DNA of 8,211 nucleotides from DASPXK01 sp035637315 (GTDB lineage: Bacteria; Chloroflexota; UBA6077; JACCZL01), in contig DASPXK010000402.1 in assembly GCA_035637315.1 (NCBI GenBank), forward strand, positions 1-8,211. The letters are read 5' to 3'. The notes under the pieces are model-generated. The model searched no databases. It saw only the letters and a program-made list of their open reading frames with translations, and had not been told where the DNA came from. Positions 4,910-8,211 of this stretch are shown one piece after another (the first letter of the stretch is position 1; every line of letters begins with the position of its first letter). A program made the position numbers and the translations under genes.

Positions 4910-5839
4910 ATGCCGCTCGTGTTTGGACTCGCCTCGTCACACGCCCCGTCGATGTTCGTCGGCGCCGAAGACTGGCCCAAGATCTACCAGGTCTTGACTA
5001 GCGGCGTGCCACAGCCGCCGCAGGCCGGCGAGGAGAGCCCCGAGGTCCTGGCGGGGTACGTCAGCCGCATCCGGACGAACTTCCGCACCCTGCGCGCCGA
5101 GCTGGAAGCGTGTCGACCCGATGCTCTGATCATCGTCGGCGACGATCAAGGCGAGGTGTTCTCCGGGGCGTTCATGCCCCAGATGGCGCTCTACTTGGGC
5201 GAGGAGGTGTCTGGAACAGTCAACGTCGGCCTGATCGGCCAGCCGATCGACCAGAACCACATCGTGCTGAAATGCCACGCCGAGCTGGCCAGGCTCATCC
5301 TGGAGGGTCTGGTCGAGCGGGGCTTCGACCTGGCGTTCATCCAAGAGCTGACCCCCATGGCGCGTCCGGCCGCTGGGCTGGGGCACGCGTTCATGCGGCT
5401 CTCCAACGTGCTGGGAGTGCACGAGTCCGGCCTGCCGACGGTCATCTTCTTTTTGAACGCCTACTTCGAGCCGATCCCGACCGCCGAGCGCTGCTACGAG
5501 GTGGGCCGAGCGCTGGGCGAGGTCCTGGCCAACCGGCCGGAGCGGGTCGCCGTCCTGGCATCCGGGGGCCTGTCGCACGATCCACGCGGTCCGCGGGCAG
5601 GCTGGGTCGACGAGCCACTCGACCGCTGGGTTCTGGATCGGATCGAGCGGGGCGAGGGCGAGAAGCTCAAGCACCTGTTCACCTTCGACTCCGACACCCT
5701 GCGCAGTGGGACCGGCGAGATCCGAAGCTGGATCACCGTGGCCGGGGCGTTCCACGGCAAGAAGGCCACGGTGGTGGACTACATCCCGGCCCGCCACGCC
5801 GTGACCGGGCTCGGCTTCGCGTACTGGAACGGGCGGTAG
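4910..5839 (+). CDS. LigB-type (class III) extradiol ring-cleavage dioxygenase homologue
   Basis: This 309-residue protein belongs to the LigB family, which includes the beta subunit of protocatechuate 4,5-dioxygenase. These enzymes split catechol-type rings next to the hydroxyl pair using non-heme Fe(II). Matching landmarks are ASSHAP (8-13) with His11 for LigB His12, GGLSHDPRGPRAG (219-231) with His223 for the catalytic His195, and SGTGEIRSW (266-274) with Glu270 for the iron ligand Glu242. LigB His61 (NDH) is replaced by Gln80 in GDDQ (77-80). His159 in GLGHAF may stand in for LigB His127. The ATG at 4910 has AGGAGG 6 nt upstream. A TTG at 4817 would add 31 residues that match nothing and is rejected. 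It lies 22 nt before the M20-fold gene. The substrate is unknown, and no LigA-type alpha subunit is adjacent. Confidence 0.9.
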   Translation: MPLVFGLASSHAPSMFVGAEDWPKIYQVLTSGVPQPPQAGEESPEVLAGYVSRIRTNFRTLRAELEACRPDALIIVGDDQGEVFSGAFMPQMALYLGEEVSGTVNVGLIGQPIDQNHIVLKCHAELARLILEGLVERGFDLAFIQELTPMARPAAGLGHAFMRLSNVLGVHESGLPTVIFFLNAYFEPIPTAERCYEVGRALGEVLANRPERVAVLASGGLSHDPRGPRAGWVDEPLDRWVLDRIERGEGEKLKHLFTFDSDTLRSGTGEIRSWITVAGAFHGKKATVVDYIPARHAVTGLGFAYWNGR

Positions 5840-5861
5840 CGAGGGTGCCCGAGGAGACGGC

Positions 5862-7205
5862 GTGACGGCCGACACGGAGATCGCCGTTCAACCCAGGCCT
5901 CTGACCGAGCAGCAACGCGAGTGGGTCGAGCGGGGCCGGGCCGAGATCGACCTCGGACGCCTGGGAGCCCTGAACTGCGACCTGACGGACATCCCCAGCC
6001 CGACCGGGCAGGAACGCCAGATTGCCGAGTTTCTGGCCTCCCGCCTCCGGGAGGCAGGGTTGGAGGGCTGGTACCAGCCGATTGACGACCAGCAGGGAAA
6101 CGCAGTCGGCCGCCTGCGCGGCAGCGGGAGTGGGCCCGACCTGCTCCTCTTTGCGCCGATCGACACCGCCTTCGCCGGCAAGGAACAGGAAGACTTGCCC
6201 TGGCTGGGCGACACCATTCGGCCCGATCTGCGGCCGAGCGCCTTCGTCGAGGACGGCAACGTGATCGGTCAGGGGGCCGAGAACCCGAAGGCGTTTGTGA
6301 CCTGCGTCATAGCGGCTGCCGAGGCGGTCAGGCGAGCCGAGGTGCCGCTGAGCGGCTCGCTGCTGGTCGGGCTGGCGGGTGGTGGGATGCCCACTAACAA
6401 GCGCCCGCGGCTGGATCGCTTCAACGTCGGCCAGGGCAGCGGCTGCTCCTTCATGCTGGAGCAGGGCGTGCGGGGCGACTTCGCCATCATCGCCAAGCCG
6501 GGTTACGCCGTCTCGTGGGAAGAGGTTGGGCTGTGCTGGTTCAAAGTCCGGGTCAGGGGAACGCTCAACTACACCGGCATTCGCCACCTGGTGCCGTACA
6601 AGAACCCGATCGTGGAGGCGGCCAGGGTGATCGACGGGCTGGAGGCGTGGTTCCCCGAGTACACCGCCCGGCATACGTCCGGGCTAGTCGCGCCCCAGGG
6701 CTCGATCGGCGCGATCGAAGGCGGGTGGACCTTCAAGCCGTCGTTCGTTCCGGCTAGCTGCATCCTCTACGTGGACCTGCGGGTCAGTCCGCGCTCCAGT
6801 CCGATGGAGGTGAAGCGGGAGCTTGGCGAGGGGCTGGCTCGTATGCAGGCTGAGCACCCCGGTCTCGAGCTGGACTACGACATGGTCCTGTCCATCCCCG
6901 GCACCCACACCGATCCAAACAACTGGATCGTCCAGTCGCTGATGCGGGCTTGGGAGGACGTCGAGAAGCGCCCCCACCAGCCGATCCTCAACACCAGCGG
7001 CGCCACCGACGCCGCGATCCTGCGCGGCCGGGGCCTCCCGACCGCGCGCCTGGGCATGCCCCGCGCAGCCCCGCCGGCGGCCTATCCGGGCTTTTCGATG
7101 GGCGTCGCCAACGCCGAGAGCATGAAGCGCTTGACCGAGTGCCTGGTCTACGCGATCGTCGATACGTGCACCCGCGAGCGGGCTGAGGTAGGCTTACCGG
7201 GTTAG
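5862..7205 (+). CDS. M20-fold protein with degenerate metal site (pseudo-peptidase)
   Basis: This 447-residue protein has the layout of M20/M25/M40 peptidases and deacylases: an opening DIPSPTGQE (43-51), a first metal motif region at 95-102, a second at 136-143, an insert (dimerisation-like) domain, and a final NTSGATDAAILRGRGLP (377-393). The metal sites are not conserved. The HxD motif reads PID (Pro99, Asp101), the G-R-G-A-x-D motif reads GQGAEN with Asn141, the Glu-Glu pair is missing in LAGGGMP (171-177), the E-P of a later motif reads KP (212-213), and the final metal-binding His is absent around 413-419. A metal-dependent hydrolase is therefore unlikely. It starts with GTG, with GAGGAG 5 nt upstream, between an extradiol dioxygenase and a Rieske oxygenase. 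An altered catalyst, a binding protein or a partner of these enzymes are all possible. Confidence 0.88.
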   Translation: MTADTEIAVQPRPLTEQQREWVERGRAEIDLGRLGALNCDLTDIPSPTGQERQIAEFLASRLREAGLEGWYQPIDDQQGNAVGRLRGSGSGPDLLLFAPIDTAFAGKEQEDLPWLGDTIRPDLRPSAFVEDGNVIGQGAENPKAFVTCVIAAAEAVRRAEVPLSGSLLVGLAGGGMPTNKRPRLDRFNVGQGSGCSFMLEQGVRGDFAIIAKPGYAVSWEEVGLCWFKVRVRGTLNYTGIRHLVPYKNPIVEAARVIDGLEAWFPEYTARHTSGLVAPQGSIGAIEGGWTFKPSFVPASCILYVDLRVSPRSSPMEVKRELGEGLARMQAEHPGLELDYDMVLSIPGTHTDPNNWIVQSLMRAWEDVEKRPHQPILNTSGATDAAILRGRGLPTARLGMPRAAPPAAYPGFSMGVANAESMKRLTECLVYAIVDTCTRERAEVGLPG

Positions 7206-7213
7206 GAGGAGAG

Positions 7214-8211
7214 ATGGAGGAGGCGCGCGGGGCGCTGTCGTTGGGCCGGCGTGAGTGGGACACCTGGCCCCGCTACGACGCGGCGGCGCTTGGCTTCCGC
7301 AACTACTGGTATCCGGTCCTCTGGTCCAAGAGTCTCGGCCGGAAGCCTATCGCGCTTACGTTAATGGGCGAGAAGCTGATGCTGGTCCGGGATCGGGATG
7401 GCAGGCCGTACGCGCTCCAGAACCGCTGTCCGCACCGCGGCGTGCCACTCTCGCTGGGCAAGCAGGAGTTCCCCGGGACGTGGAGCTGCTGGTATCACGG
7501 CTGGACGTACGAGCTGGCGAGTGGGACGATGGTCGCCTGCCTGACCGATGGGCCCGACTCGCCGTTGTGCGGCAAAGTGCGGGTCCAGTCGTACCCGGTC
7601 GAGGAACGACTCGGGCTGGTCTTCGTGTTCGTCGGCGACGGCGCACCCCCGCCCGTCGAGGCCGACCTCCCAGCCGAGCTGCTCGAGAACGATCTGGCGA
7701 GCGGCGGGCGAATCACCCTGAGGCGCGGCAACTGGCGCTACGCGGCCGAGAACGGCTTCGACGAGGGGCATGCCAAGTACCTGCATCGTGATTCGCTGTG
7801 GGCTTTCTTCCGCCACATGCCGGCCTACACCCGCGCGAGTGTCGTGCCGAGCGAGGACGGGAGCTGGATCACACGCGTCCAGAGCAAGGTCGCGCTCGAG
7901 GGCGAGTACCCGCGGGTCGGCAAGTGGCCGCCGCGGCGCTGGTGGAAGCGGAGCGGGAAGGGCGCGGTGGTGTCGCTGCGGCTGCCCGGCCTGCTGCGCG
8001 TGAAGTACCCGGAGTGGACCCACTACGAGTGGTACGTACCCGTCGATGCCGACCATCACCGCTACATCCAGATAGCGGTCAAGTTCACCCGCGGCCTCGA
8101 CGCGCTCCTGTTCAGACTGCGTTACTGGACGTACATCCGCTGGATCTTCCACGGCATGTTCAACGACCAGGACGCCATCATGGTCGAGACCATGGACATC
8201 CCGCCCGAGCG
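7214..8211 (+). CDS. Rieske non-heme iron oxygenase, alpha subunit (cut by right edge)
   Basis: The visible 332 residues make a Rieske oxygenase alpha subunit, of the type that hydroxylates or O-demethylates aromatic compounds using electrons from a separate reductase. The [2Fe-2S] motif is CPH (72-74) plus CWYH (92-95), so Cys72, His74, Cys92 and His95 bind the cluster. The mononuclear iron site is seen in NGFDEGHAKYLH (180-191), with the bridging acid Asp183 and ligands His186 and His191. FNDQDAIMVETMD (316-328) probably supplies the third ligand at Asp318 or Asp320. Its form recalls VanA-like and phenylpropionate-dioxygenase-like proteins. The ATG follows the previous stop by 8 nt, and AGGAGG at 7204-7209 overlaps that stop, so it is probably cotranscribed. 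The frame is open to the edge. No reductase or ferredoxin gene is visible here. Confidence 0.93.
   Translation, partial: MEEARGALSLGRREWDTWPRYDAAALGFRNYWYPVLWSKSLGRKPIALTLMGEKLMLVRDRDGRPYALQNRCPHRGVPLSLGKQEFPGTWSCWYHGWTYELASGTMVACLTDGPDSPLCGKVRVQSYPVEERLGLVFVFVGDGAPPPVEADLPAELLENDLASGGRITLRRGNWRYAAENGFDEGHAKYLHRDSLWAFFRHMPAYTRASVVPSEDGSWITRVQSKVALEGEYPRVGKWPPRRWWKRSGKGAVVSLRLPGLLRVKYPEWTHYEWYVPVDADHHRYIQIAVKFTRGLDALLFRLRYWTYIRWIFHGMFNDQDAIMVETMDIPPE

Overview
This is a GC-rich bacterial window with compact genes, good Shine-Dalgarno sites, some GTG starts and aromatic or CoA-thioester catabolism. It fits a soil or marine heterotroph, perhaps an uncultivated lineage such as Chloroflexota or Methylomirabilota/Rokubacteria. 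That placement is a guess from gene content, and no marker gene is present. I saw no rRNA, tRNA, CRISPR array or transposase.

Left part (1-1738), all minus strand: the first codons of a gene that leaves the window at the left edge; about 325 bp without a convincing gene, holding a hairpin and a possible transporter remnant; a crotonase related to p-hydroxycinnamoyl-CoA hydratase/lyase; and a small four-helix membrane protein.

Middle (1798-3491), plus strand: two tandem copies, 873 bp apart, of a minimal nucleotidyltransferase (MNT) gene overlapping a HEPN gene by 14 nt. This is the layout of an MNT/HEPN toxin-antitoxin-like pair. The first 162 bp of each unit (76 bp upstream plus the first 28 codons) are about 91% identical. 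Identity then falls sharply to about 64% over the next 81 bp. A 43-codon ORF joins the second HEPN gene to what follows.

Right part (3622-8211), plus strand: an acyl-CoA dehydrogenase, then after a 130-bp gap with a candidate promoter, a tight group of a LigB-type extradiol dioxygenase, an M20-fold protein and a Rieske oxygenase alpha subunit cut by the right edge. A plausible reading is ring hydroxylation by the Rieske enzyme, ring cleavage by the LigB-like enzyme, and CoA-ester handling by the acyl-CoA dehydrogenase and perhaps the crotonase. The substrate is unknown.

The most unusual points are an M20-fold protein that has lost nearly all metal ligands, a LigB-like protein with Gln where the reference enzyme has an iron-binding His, a crotonase lacking the phenol-binding Tyr of its closest known relative, and the tandem MNT/HEPN duplication with its sharply bounded conserved 5' block.
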